Position numbers and translations under genes: made by a program
DNA from: Streptomyces sp. SAT1
Lineage (GTDB): Bacteria; Actinomycetota; Actinomycetes; Streptomycetales; Streptomycetaceae
Length of the DNA stretch: 64,000 bases
NCBI RefSeq assembly: GCF_001654495.1
Contig: NZ_CP015849.1
Span: forward strand, 3,943,501 to 4,007,500
Reading direction: 5' to 3'
Part shown: one piece after another, positions 16,990 to 25,182 of the stretch
Layout: every line of letters begins with the position of its first letter
Position numbering within the stretch: the first letter of the stretch is position 1
Notes under the pieces: generated by a model
Told to the model about the DNA's origin: nothing
What the model saw: the letters and a program-made list of their open reading frames with translations, nothing else
The model's database searches: none

Positions 16990-17814
16990 ATGAGTACGAC
17001 AGGCGCGACCGCTGATCCGCTCGCGACCCTGGGCTCCCTGCCCGGGGTGGCCGAGTCCGTGGAATCCGTGCGCAAGGCCGTGGACCGGGTCTACGGGCAC
17101 CGGATCATGCGGCGCCGGAGCAACGCCGTCACCTCCGAGGCGGCGCTGCGCGGCGCGCGCGGCTCCGGGGCGCTGTCGGGGGCGGACTGGGCCCTGGAGG
17201 AAGTGCGTCGGCGCACCGACTTCAGCGGTGACGACGAGGCGCGCATCCTGGGAGCCGCGCTGCGGCTGACGGCCGAGGCCGGACAACTGCTGTCCGTCTG
17301 GCGGCAGTCGCCGCTCAGGGTGCTGGCCCGCCTGCATCTGGTGGCCGCCGCGGGTACGGAGGACTCCGTCGGCCGGCCGCGCCAGGAGGGCGAGGGCGTC
17401 GACGAACCGCTGATCGAGCTGGCGCCACCGGGCGCGTCCGAGGTCTCCGGCCGGCTGGAGGGGCTGTCCGAGCTGATCGTCGCGGGCAGTTCCGCACCGG
17501 CGCTGGTGACGGCGGCCGTGGTGCACGGCGAGATCCTGGCGCTGCGCCCCTTCGTCTCCCACAACGGCCTGATCGCCCGCACCGCGGAACGCATCATCCT
17601 GGTCGGCAGCGGCCTGGACCCGAAGTCGGTCTGCCCGGCGGAGGTCGGCCACGCCGAACTGGGCCGCGCGGCCTATCGGGCCGCCCTCGACGGCTATGTC
17701 TCGGGGACCCCGGAGGGCATGGCGGCCTGGATCGCCCACTGCGCCGGGGCGGTCGAGCTGGGTGCGCGGGAGTCGACGGCGGTGTGCGAGGCGCTCCAGC
17801 GCGGAGCGGCGTAG
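16990..17814 (+). CDS. Degenerate Fic-fold protein
   Basis: This 274-aa protein matches the Fic/Doc fold in its C-terminal half. H179-GEILALRPFVSHNGLIAR corresponds to the Fic motif HPFxxGNGRxxR but has R186 instead of the catalytic His, H191 in place of the first Gly, and L194 instead of Arg, while P187, F188, N192, G193 and R197 remain. Active Fic enzymes AMPylate proteins using the histidine as base, so this one is probably catalytically dead or uses other chemistry. I know close relatives only as a conserved Streptomyces protein without tested function. It is divergent from the MinD-like ATPase, so a shared process is possible. Confidence 0.65.
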   Translation: MSTTGATADPLATLGSLPGVAESVESVRKAVDRVYGHRIMRRRSNAVTSEAALRGARGSGALSGADWALEEVRRRTDFSGDDEARILGAALRLTAEAGQLLSVWRQSPLRVLARLHLVAAAGTEDSVGRPRQEGEGVDEPLIELAPPGASEVSGRLEGLSELIVAGSSAPALVTAAVVHGEILALRPFVSHNGLIARTAERIILVGSGLDPKSVCPAEVGHAELGRAAYRAALDGYVSGTPEGMAAWIAHCAGAVELGARESTAVCEALQRGAA

Positions 17815-18204
17815 CCGGACAGCGGTCGGACAAGACTCGGACGGCAGTCGGACAAGGGTCGCGGCGGTACGACACGTCGTACCGCCGCTGACATGAGCAC
17901 CGCGTTACCAAGCGTCCTCGATATGTCGCCCATCAGGCCGGGGACTTTGCCCGTCACCTGGTGCGGCTGGCCCGTAATCGACGGGTCGACGTCGCGTGGG
18001 TGCCCGGTGTTCATGCTCGGTCCGTGGGGCCGAATGCGTTGAAAAGGTGATCCTTTCGGATGTCCTCAGGTCTCGCGGGCCGTTGAGTCCTTTGTACTGC
18101 ACCCGGGTGACAAGCGGAACCCCTGCCCACACTTCTTTACTTTGCGCCCCAAACGGGTCACAAAGGGGCGCCGTCCGGCCGCTCTCCGCCGCCCCGGCAG
18201 CCGC
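17815..18204. other. Intergenic stretch, no gene seen
   Basis: About 390 bases lie between two convergent genes (the Fic-like gene and the HAD phosphatase). There is a short inverted repeat, GAAAAGG/TCCTTTC, near 18040-18056 that could form a small stem. I find no convincing coding frame or structured RNA. Confidence 0.4.
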
Positions 18205-19035
18205 TCAGGAGAGAGCGCGCCGCCGGCTCGCGTACCAGACGAGACCCGCGGTGGCCGCCGCCGCTCCCACGGCCGCCATCGCGACCAGGGCCGGGCGCGG
18301 GGGCACGGAGAGCGTGCGCAGCCGCCGCTTGAGCCGCACCGGGCGGTGGAAGTCGAGGATCGGCCACTGGCGCGCGACGGCCTCGCGGCGCAGCGCCCGG
18401 TCCGGGTTGACGGCGTGCGGATTGCCGACCGCCTCCAGCATCGGCACATCGGTGACCGAGTCGCTGTACGCGTAGCACCGGGCGAGGTCGTACCCCTCGG
18501 ACACGGCCAGTTCACGGACCGCCTCCGCCTTCGTCGGTCCGTACGCGTAGTACTCCACCTCGCCGGTGAAGCACCCGTCGTCGCCCACCACCATCCGGGT
18601 GGCCACCACCCGGTCGGCACCGAGCAGTTCTCCGATCGGCTCGACCACCTCGGCGCCCGAGGTGGAGACGATGACGACGTCCTGTCCGGCGCTGTGGTGC
18701 TCCTCGATGAGGGAGGCGGCCTCGTCGTAGATGATCGGGTCGATCAGATCGTGCAGCGTCTCGGCGACGATCTCCTTGACCTGTCGTACGTTCCAGCCGC
18801 GGCACAGCGCGGACAGGTACTCGCGCATGCGCTCCATCTGGTCGTGGTCGGCGCCTCCGGCGAGGAAGACGAACTGGGCGTATGCGGTGCGCAGCACAGC
18901 CCTGCGGTTGATCAGTCCGCCTTGGTAGAACGACTTGCTGAAGGTGAGCGTGCTCGACTTCGCAATGACCGTCTTGTCCAGATCAAAGAACGCCGCTGTG
19001 CGGGGCAAGGAGTGGTTTTCCACAAGGTCGAGCAT
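18205..19035 (-). CDS. HAD-IB family phosphatase with C-terminal membrane helix
   Basis: This 276-aa HAD hydrolase of the SerB-like IB subfamily has motif I FFDLDKTV (the two aspartates about residues 18 and 20), motif II VIVSTSGAE (about 127-135), and motif IV YAYSDSVTDVPML (about 205-217). A C-terminal hydrophobic helix (PALVAMAAVGAAAATAGLVW) anchors it in the membrane, with a basic tail. Streptomyces homologues are often labelled 'inhibition of morphological differentiation protein'; the substrate is unknown. I chose the ATG at 19035 (MLDLVENHSLP); the frame is open to 19110, but that part has no conserved look. No clear ribosome-binding site is visible. Confidence 0.82.
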   Translation of the reverse strand: MLDLVENHSLPRTAAFFDLDKTVIAKSSTLTFSKSFYQGGLINRRAVLRTAYAQFVFLAGGADHDQMERMREYLSALCRGWNVRQVKEIVAETLHDLIDPIIYDEAASLIEEHHSAGQDVVIVSTSGAEVVEPIGELLGADRVVATRMVVGDDGCFTGEVEYYAYGPTKAEAVRELAVSEGYDLARCYAYSDSVTDVPMLEAVGNPHAVNPDRALRREAVARQWPILDFHRPVRLKRRLRTLSVPPRPALVAMAAVGAAAATAGLVWYASRRRALS

Positions 19036-19110
19036 AGGGGCAGCCCATTCGGCGTAAGCTGCGCGTGTGGGTTTGCCTGAGAGGGCTCTCGGGTACACCA
19101 TGGAAGTCAC

Positions 19111-19649
19111 GGATCGTTCGCGACCGTGCTAACCCGGCCCGACTCCTCCCCCCCCGAGTCGGCCGTGGAGACGACCCCCGCTCTCCCCCCCGGCGGGGGT
19201 CGTCGCATGTCCGGAGGGGTTTTCTCCCGCTCCCTGCCCGCCCGGTGCGGCCATTCGGCCCCGGCGGGCCCTCGCGCGGCCCTCTCGGCATTCCTCATGA
19301 TCCGTGACTGCGCGTAGTCGTTGGGCTGCGCTGCGGAAGTCGTACGGGGATCGGCACAGGGGTCACCGGTTTGGGTGACCGCCATTTTCACAGGCACTGA
19401 GTTGTCCACAGATTTCGACCAAGATCCACATCAATTTCCGGATCGCTGCACCGTGATTCCTGCGCGCACCGCTGACGGCGGAGTTCATGGCCGGTTCCGT
19501 TTGTCGGGCGCGTTTGGCCGGTTTCTGTCGGCCGTCCACGCCGGTTTCCGGCGGCCGCTCATATGCGGACCGCTCGCCGGTTCTTGGTCTGTCCGGAATC
19601 ACGCGGGGCGACGAGCCGCGCGCACGACGCAGCGAAGGGGGAGCGGCCC
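19111..19649. other. Long intergenic region upstream of the tad operon
   Basis: About 540 bases hold a strong stem-loop (ACGACCCCCG around 19171, paired with CGGGGGTCGT near 19194-19203), the dyad GGTCACC-N6-GGTGACC at 19361-19380, and a consensus Streptomyces DnaA box TTGTCCACA at 19402-19410. It presumably carries the promoters of the tad operon and of the HAD gene. No gene is visible. Confidence 0.45.
19361..19380. promoter_or_regulatory. 20-bp dyad upstream of the tad operon
   Basis: GGTCACC and GGTGACC form perfect 7-bp arms with a 6-bp spacer, about 270 bases upstream of the ssd/tadZ start. This is a plausible operator for an unidentified dimeric regulator. Confidence 0.4.
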
Positions 19650-20753
19650 ATGGCCGTCACCGTCACCCATGATCCGTCCTCCGGCACCGGAGGGCGCCGG
19701 AGCGGCCCGCTGATCATCACCGAGGACGCCGACCTCCTCGACGACCTGCTGCGCCTGTGCGCGGCGGCCGGCGCCACCCCCGAGGTGCACCACGGCGTGC
19801 CCGAGCACCGGGGCGGCTGGGAGGCCGCGCCGCTGGTGCTGGTCGGGGACGACGCCGCACCGCGGGTGCGCACCGCCTCGCGCAGACGGGGCCTCGTGCT
19901 GGTCGGCCGGGACCAGGACGACTCCGGCATCTGGCGGCGCGCCGTCGAGATCGGCGCCGACCATGTGCTGGTGCTGCCCGACGGCGAGCAGTGGCTGGTC
20001 GACCGGATCGCCGATGTCGCCGAGGGCGTCGGCCGTCCCGCGCTCACCGTCGGCGTCATCGGCGGGCGCGGCGGCGCGGGCGCCTCCACCCTCGCCTGCG
20101 CGCTCGCCGTGACCTCCGCGCGGGAGGGGTTGCGCACCCTGCTCGTGGACGCCGATCCGCTGGGCGGCGGGCTCGATGTGCTACTGGGCGGGGAGGCCGC
20201 CGAGGGGCTGCGCTGGCCCGCCTTCGCGACCTCGCGCGGGCGGGTCGGCGGCGGCGCCCTGGAGGAGTCGCTGCCCCGGCTGCACTCGCTGCGCGTGCTC
20301 AGCTGGGACCGCGGTGACTGTGTCGCCGTCCCGCCGCAGGCCGTCCGCGCGGTGCTGGCCGCGGCTCGGCGCGGCGGCGGGGCCGTCGTGGTCGACCTGC
20401 CCCGCCGGGTCGACGAGGGCGCCGCCGAGGCGCTGGCCCAGATCGACGTCGGACTGCTCGTGGTCCCCGCCGAGCTGCGCGCCGTGGCGGCCGCCGCCCG
20501 GGTCGCCTCGGTGGCCGGCATGGTCCTGCGCGATCTGCGCGTCGCGGTACGCGGCCCGTACGCACCCGGGCTCGACGACCGCGAGGTGGCCCGGCTGCTC
20601 GGACTGCCGCTGGCGGGGGAGGTGCCGGTGGAGTCCGGGCTGCGGCGCCCCGGCGAGGGCAGGACACCGCCCGGCGCGACCGCGCGCGGCCCGCTGGCCC
20701 GGTTCTGCACCGGCTTCTGGGAGCGGGCCCTGACCGAGGCGGGCGCCGCGTGA
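19650..20753 (+). CDS. Ssd/TadZ, septum site-determining/pilus localisation ATPase
   Basis: This 367-aa protein has an N-terminal receiver-like region without obvious phospho-acceptor (about residues 15-130) and a MinD/ParA-type ATPase domain starting VIGGRGGAGASTLA (about 137-150), in which the second Walker A lysine is replaced by alanine-serine. This is typical of the CpaE/TadZ and mycobacterial Ssd group, which position the Tad apparatus or influence septation. The ATG at 19650 follows an AAGGGGGAG site. Its stop overlaps the tadA start (GTGA at 20750), so it is the first gene of a coupled tad operon. Confidence 0.88.
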   Translation: MAVTVTHDPSSGTGGRRSGPLIITEDADLLDDLLRLCAAAGATPEVHHGVPEHRGGWEAAPLVLVGDDAAPRVRTASRRRGLVLVGRDQDDSGIWRRAVEIGADHVLVLPDGEQWLVDRIADVAEGVGRPALTVGVIGGRGGAGASTLACALAVTSAREGLRTLLVDADPLGGGLDVLLGGEAAEGLRWPAFATSRGRVGGGALEESLPRLHSLRVLSWDRGDCVAVPPQAVRAVLAAARRGGGAVVVDLPRRVDEGAAEALAQIDVGLLVVPAELRAVAAAARVASVAGMVLRDLRVAVRGPYAPGLDDREVARLLGLPLAGEVPVESGLRRPGEGRTPPGATARGPLARFCTGFWERALTEAGAA

Positions 20754-22159
20754 GGGCCCCGGCCGAGCAGTGGCGGCGTTCCTCCGGGAACGGCAGGACC
20801 GGACGGCACGGGGACGACCGGGACGGAGCGGGCCGGGACGGAGCGGGCCGGGACGGGGGCAGGTGGGACACGGCCGGGCGGCACACGGCGGCCGGCGGTC
20901 CGCGTGTGCTCCGGGCAGCGGAACCGCCGGGCATGCCCGCCCGGCTCCTGGACGGCGTACGCCAGTGGCTCGCCGAGAGCGGCGCCGAACCGACACCCGC
21001 GCGCGTGGCCCAGGCCCTGCGCGAACAGGGTCGTGTGCTCGGTGACGCGGAGGTGCTCGGCGCGGCCGAGCGGCTGCGCTCCGAACTGATCGGCAGCGGT
21101 CCGCTGGAGGCGCTGCTCGCCGACCCGTCCGTGACCGACGTCCTGGTGTCGGCGCCCGACGAGGTCTGGGTGGACCGCGGAGGCGGACTGGAGCGGGCCT
21201 CCGTCGCCTTCTCCGACGCGGCGGCCGTACGCCGTCTGGCCCAGCGGCTGGCGGCCGTGGCGGGGCGGCGCCTGGACGACGCCCGGCCGTGGGCCGACGC
21301 CCGCCTGCCCGACGGCACCCGGCTGCACGCGGTGCTGCCCCCGGTCGCCGTCGGCTGCACCTGCCTGTCCCTGCGCGTCGTCCGGCCTCGGGCCTTCACC
21401 CTCGGCGAACTGGTCGCCGCGGGCACGGTTCCGCCGGGCGGGGACCGGGTGCTGCGGGCCCTCGTAGAGGCCCGCCTGTCCTTCCTCGTCAGCGGCGGCA
21501 CCGGCAGCGGCAAGACCACACTGCTCAGCGCGCTGCTGGGCCTGGTCGGGCCGGGCGAGCGCATCGTGCTCGCCGAGGACTCCGCGGAGCTGCGCCCCGA
21601 CCATCCGCACGTCGTCCGCCTGGAGACGCGGCCCGCCAACCAGGAGGGAGCGGGCCTGGTCACCCTGGAGGACCTGGTCCGCCAGGCCCTGCGCATGCGG
21701 CCGGACCGCCTGGTGGTGGGTGAGGTGCGCGGCGCCGAGGTGGTGCATCTGCTGGCCGCGCTGAACACGGGCCACGAAGGCGGGTGCGGGACGGTGCACG
21801 CCAACGCGGCGGCGGACGTCCCGGCCCGCCTGGAGGCCCTGGGCACCACCGCGGGGCTGGACCGGGCCGCCCTGCACAGCCAGGTGGCCGCCGCGCTGTC
21901 GGTGGTGGTCCACCTGGCGCGCGACCGCTCCGGGCGGCGGCGCATCGCCGAGGTGCGGGTGCTGGAGCGGGACGCGTCCGGGCTGGTGCGCACGGTCCCG
22001 GCGCTGCGCTGGGGCGCGGACGCCTTCGTGGAGGAACCGGGCTGGGAGCGGCTGCGGGCGCTGCTCCGTCCGGTGGACCTCGCGGACCCGGGGGACGCGA
22101 GGGGCACAAGCGACGCGAGGGACGCGGCCGGTCCGGTGGGCGGGAGGCGGGAGCGGTGA
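20750..22159 (+). CDS. tadA: TadA/CpaF secretion ATPase
   Basis: This 469-aa type IV/II secretion-family ATPase drives assembly of Flp/Tad pili. It shows Walker A GGTGSGKTT (about residues 248-256), an Asp-box region with LAEDSAEL, Walker B-like RLVVGEVRG (about 317-325), and a His box near GTVHANAA. A Gly/Arg/Asp-rich N-terminal tail of about 55 residues (DRDGAGRDGAGRDGG) is low complexity. Start and stop both overlap neighbours by four bases (GTGA at 20750 and 22156), indicating tight translational coupling. Confidence 0.93.
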   Translation: MRAPAEQWRRSSGNGRTGRHGDDRDGAGRDGAGRDGGRWDTAGRHTAAGGPRVLRAAEPPGMPARLLDGVRQWLAESGAEPTPARVAQALREQGRVLGDAEVLGAAERLRSELIGSGPLEALLADPSVTDVLVSAPDEVWVDRGGGLERASVAFSDAAAVRRLAQRLAAVAGRRLDDARPWADARLPDGTRLHAVLPPVAVGCTCLSLRVVRPRAFTLGELVAAGTVPPGGDRVLRALVEARLSFLVSGGTGSGKTTLLSALLGLVGPGERIVLAEDSAELRPDHPHVVRLETRPANQEGAGLVTLEDLVRQALRMRPDRLVVGEVRGAEVVHLLAALNTGHEGGCGTVHANAAADVPARLEALGTTAGLDRAALHSQVAAALSVVVHLARDRSGRRRIAEVRVLERDASGLVRTVPALRWGADAFVEEPGWERLRALLRPVDLADPGDARGTSDARDAAGPVGGRRER

Positions 22160-23088
22160 GCGTCCTGGAGCAGGTGGTGCGCCTGCTGAACGAGGCGGTC
22201 TCCTGCCTGCTGGTGCCGCCGGCCCTCCCGCAGTCGGTGTATGTCGCGGCGGCCCTGGTGTGCGCGCTCGCGGCAGTCCGGCTGCTGGGCGGATGGCACT
22301 TCGGGGCGCGGCGGGCCCGCCTGCTGCTCGCCGGTGGCGGAGCGGTGCCTTCGCCGCCCCCGCTGGAGGCCCGGCTGCGTGACGGGCTGGCGGGGCTGCG
22401 CGCTCGGCTGCGGGCCGAGTGGTGGGCACCGGCCGCCGGACTGCTGCTGGCCGTGCTGGGCGGCTCCGTGCTGCCGGTCGTCGCGGGGGCGGCCGGGCTG
22501 CCCGTGCTGCGCAGGGCCCGGCTGGCACAGGCCGCCCGGCGGGCCCGGGAACGGCGTGCGGACGCGGTGATCGCCCTGTGCGGGGCGCTCGCCGGGGAGG
22601 TACGGGCCGGGCGGCAGCCGGGTCAGGCCCTGCTGTGCGCCGTCCGGGACGCGGGCGGCTTCGGGGACTCCCAGGCGGCCGTGCTGGCGGCGGCGCGATT
22701 CGGCGGGGACGTGCCCGGCGCGCTTTCCGTCGCGGCCCGGCGACCGGGTGCCGGGGGACTGCGGGGGCTCGCCGCGTGCTGGCGGGTCGCCGTCGACCAG
22801 GGGGCGGGCCTGGCGGCGGGGCTCGACCGGCTCGAAGCGGCGCTGCGCGCGGAGCGCGACCAGCGCGCCGACCTGCGGGCCCAGTTGGCGGGCGCCCGCG
22901 CGACGGCGGTGATGCTCGCCGGCCTGCCCGCCCTCGGCCTCCTGCTCGGTACGGCCATGGGCGCCGATCCGCTGCATGTGCTGCTGCACACCGGCGCGGG
23001 CATGGGCTGCCTGCTCGTCGGGGGCGTGCTGGAAGGCATGGGGCTGTGGTGGGCCCTGGGGATCGTGCGACGGGCGGAGGCGGCGTGA
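22156..23088 (+). CDS. tadB: TadB-like membrane protein
   Basis: This 310-aa inner-membrane platform protein of the Tad system has N-terminal hydrophobic segments (about residues 25-45 and 90-120), a cytosolic GspF-like helical domain containing ERRADAVIALCGALAGEVRA (about 134-153), and two C-terminal membrane helices (about 250-300). It overlaps tadA and tadC by GTGA at both ends. Confidence 0.88.
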   Translation: MSVLEQVVRLLNEAVSCLLVPPALPQSVYVAAALVCALAAVRLLGGWHFGARRARLLLAGGGAVPSPPPLEARLRDGLAGLRARLRAEWWAPAAGLLLAVLGGSVLPVVAGAAGLPVLRRARLAQAARRARERRADAVIALCGALAGEVRAGRQPGQALLCAVRDAGGFGDSQAAVLAAARFGGDVPGALSVAARRPGAGGLRGLAACWRVAVDQGAGLAAGLDRLEAALRAERDQRADLRAQLAGARATAVMLAGLPALGLLLGTAMGADPLHVLLHTGAGMGCLLVGGVLEGMGLWWALGIVRRAEAA

Positions 23089-23939
23089 ACGCGGGCGGCT
23101 CGGGCGTGCCGGACGCCATGAACGTTGTCCACAGGCTGGGGACGGTGGCGGCAGTGGCGACTGCCCTGGGCGTTCCGGTGTGGCGGCTGCTGGCGGTGCG
23201 CCGGGGGCGGCGGGTACGGCGGCGCACGGCCTCGCTGCTGGCGGCCTTCCCGGCGGCGCACTCACCGCCGGTGGCGGACGGTCCCTCAGGGGCGAAGCCC
23301 GCCGGACGTCTCCCGGTGTCGCGGGCCGCCGTACGGCGGAGAGTTCCGGCGGTGGCTGTCGCGGGCGCCGCCTGGATGCTCGTCGGGGGACCGGCGGGCG
23401 TCGTGACGGGGCTGGCCTGTGCGGTGGGGCTGTGGTGGTGGCAGCAGCGATCCGGGGACCGGCCACGGCCCGAGGCCGGGGTCGACGCGGCCGAGGCCGC
23501 CCGGCAGCTTCCGCTCGCCGCCGATCTGCTGGCCGCCTGCATCGCGGCCGGCGCCGGTCCGGTGATCGCCGCGCAGGCGGTGGGAGAGGCCCTGGAAGGA
23601 CCGGTCGGTGAGGCCCTGGCGCGGGGAGCGGCGGAGGTGCGGCTCGGTGGCGCCGACGACGCCTGGCACGGACTCGCCGCGATACCGGGCGCCGCGCCCC
23701 TCGCACGGCTGCTGGAACGGGCCGGTGAGTCCGGGTTCCCCGCCGCCGTCCCGGCGGCTCGGCTGGCCGCCGATGTGCGCGCCGACCGCGGACGCACGGC
23801 CACGGCACGTGCCCGGCGTGCGGCCGTGCTGGTCACCGCACCGGTGGGGCTGTGCTTCCTGCCCGCCTTCGTCGCCATCGGCGTGCTGCCCGTGGTGATC
23901 GGCCTCGCGGGCGGGGTGTGGAGAGGCGGTGGCGGCTGA
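23085..23939 (+). CDS. tadC: TadC-like membrane protein
   Basis: This 284-aa second platform protein of the Tad system has a GspF-type domain: RQLPLAADLLAACIAAG (about residues 139-155), then a C-terminal pair of hydrophobic helices ending in GVLPVVIGLAGGVW. The GTG start overlaps the tadB stop. A consensus DnaA-box word lies at 23125-23133 inside the coding sequence, probably by chance. The gene is followed by a repetitive 130-base spacer before the pilin. Confidence 0.86.
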   Translation: MNAGGSGVPDAMNVVHRLGTVAAVATALGVPVWRLLAVRRGRRVRRRTASLLAAFPAAHSPPVADGPSGAKPAGRLPVSRAAVRRRVPAVAVAGAAWMLVGGPAGVVTGLACAVGLWWWQQRSGDRPRPEAGVDAAEAARQLPLAADLLAACIAAGAGPVIAAQAVGEALEGPVGEALARGAAEVRLGGADDAWHGLAAIPGAAPLARLLERAGESGFPAAVPAARLAADVRADRGRTATARARRAAVLVTAPVGLCFLPAFVAIGVLPVVIGLAGGVWRGGGG

Positions 23940-23944
23940 GAGGA

Positions 23945-24050
23945 CGAGGACCCAGACGACACGACCGACACAACCGACACGACTGACATGACCGATGCGA
24001 CCGACATGACCGATGCGACTGATGCGACAAGCGATGCGAACGACAACGGA
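23945..24050 (+). repeat. Degenerate GACCGATGCGAC-type repeats before the pilin gene
   Basis: The spacer between tadC and the pilin is built from variations of GACCGATGCGAC and GACATGACC. Its coding strand is A-rich and G-poor compared with the neighbours, so the transcript here should be unstructured. It may act as a linker giving strong pilin translation, or may simply be an expanding repeat. Confidence 0.45.
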
Positions 24051-24072
24051 ACGACACCCCACGGGGGCTGAG

Positions 24073-24276
24073 ATGAACACGAAGGCGGCATGGACAAGGC
24101 TGCGTGGCCTGGCGGTCCGTATGCGCAGGGACACCGGAATGGTCACGTCCGAGTACGCGATGGGCATCATCGCGGCGGTGGCGTTCGCGGTGCTGCTGTA
24201 CGAGGTGGTGACCAGCGGGCAGGTCAAGACGGAGCTCCAGAACATCGTGAAGCGGGCGCTCAGTGCCCGGATGTGA
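24073..24276 (+). CDS. Flp-like pilin (DUF4244 family)
   Basis: This 67-aa small pilin-like protein has a class III (Flp-type) prepilin cleavage site, G/MVTSEY: the residue after the cut is followed by Glu at +5 and Tyr at +6, then the hydrophobic stretch AMGIIAAVAFAVLLY. It is therefore a likely structural subunit or pseudopilin of the Tad pilus made by this operon. The start ATG at 24073 sits after a GGGGGCTGAG site. The frame is open further upstream through the repeat spacer, which I do not consider coding. No prepilin peptidase gene is in the window. Confidence 0.85.
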   Translation: MNTKAAWTRLRGLAVRMRRDTGMVTSEYAMGIIAAVAFAVLLYEVVTSGQVKTELQNIVKRALSARM

Positions 24277-24310
24277 GCACCGCCGGGGCGGCGCGCGTGA
24301 CGGGCGCGGC

Positions 24311-24733
24311 GTGCCCGGTGGCGACCGGGGGTTCGTGACGGCGGAGGTCGCCATGGTCCTGCCCGTGCTGGTGCTGGTGGTGACCACGCTGGTGTGGGGG
24401 CTGCTCGTCGTGCTCGCGCAGATCCAGTGCGTGGACGCGGCGCGGGTCGGGGCGCGGGCGGCCGCCCGCCAGGACCCGGACGGCGCGGTGGTCCTGGTGA
24501 CCCGCCGGACGGCGCCTCGCGGCGCGAAGGTCACGGTGTCCCGGAGGGCGGGGCAGGTCCGTGTGGTCGTCAGCGCGTCGCCCCCGGGGCTGGGCCTGCT
24601 GCCCTTCCAGCTGAGGGAGGAGGCCGTGGCCGAGGCGGAGGAAGCGGCCGTGACGGCCGTGGCGGACGGGAGGCCAGGGCCGGCCGGGTCGAGCGGCGCG
24701 GCGGTGCGCGAGGGGCGGGAGGAGGTTTCATGA
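24311..24733 (+). CDS. TadE-family pseudopilin
   Basis: This protein of about 140 aa has the TadE hallmark near its N-terminus: RGFVTAEVAMVLPVLVLV, a short leader with a Glu at position +5-like spacing followed by a hydrophobic helix, then the conserved CVDAARVGARAAAR segment. TadE-like proteins are minor pilins or envelope components of Tad systems. The start is uncertain: GTG 24263, 24311 and 24335 are all in frame and none has a strong ribosome-binding site. I prefer 24311 because it gives the usual short charged leader. The stop overlaps the next gene by ATGA. Confidence 0.8.
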   Translation: MPGGDRGFVTAEVAMVLPVLVLVVTTLVWGLLVVLAQIQCVDAARVGARAAARQDPDGAVVLVTRRTAPRGAKVTVSRRAGQVRVVVSASPPGLGLLPFQLREEAVAEAEEAAVTAVADGRPGPAGSSGAAVREGREEVS

Positions 24734-25132
24734 CGCGCCGCTTCGCCGAGCGCGACCGGGGCTCCGCCACCGTCTGGAGCGTCGGGGCGATCGCCCTGCT
24801 GTGCGCGGTGTTCGGCACCGGCCTCGCGCTGGGACAGGCCGTGGTCGTCCGGCACCGGGCGGCCGGCGCGGCCGACCTGGCGGCGCTGGCCGCCGCCGAC
24901 CACTGGGCGCTGGGCGGTGCCGCGGCCTGTGCCCGCGCCGACCGGGTGGCACGGGCGCAGGGCGCCCGCCTCGTCCGGTGCGCGCTCGTGGGCGACGTCT
25001 CGGATGTCACGGCGGCCTCGGGACACGGGCCGTTCGCGGCACAGGTCCGGGCCAGGGCGGGTCCACCGGACCAGCCGGACCAGCCGGACCAGCCGGACCG
25101 GGTGGGTCAGGTGGGTCAGGTGGGTCAGGTGA
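24730..25132 (+). CDS. Rv3654c/TadE-like protein with no in-frame stop
   Basis: The start is clear: ATG 24730 overlaps the TadE stop. The first 100 residues are those of the Rv3654c-type TadE-like family, with DRGSATVWSVGAIALLCAVF at residues 9-28 and RHRAAGAADLAALAAADHWA at about 42-61. Family members usually end at 110-150 aa. Here the frame enters 9-bp tandem repeats (PDQ x3, VGQ x3, bases about 25066-25130) and then stays open to 27777, entirely antisense to the helicase gene. The neighbouring frames stop at 25132 and 25142. I give 25132 as a nominal end. Either the stop was lost by mutation (making a long fusion tail or a decaying gene) or there is a frameshift or assembly error in the repeats. 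Confidence 0.5.
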
Positions 25133-25182
25133 GCTGGGGTAGCCAGAGGGCCCAGGAGCCCCAGGCAGATCCGTCGGCGGGA

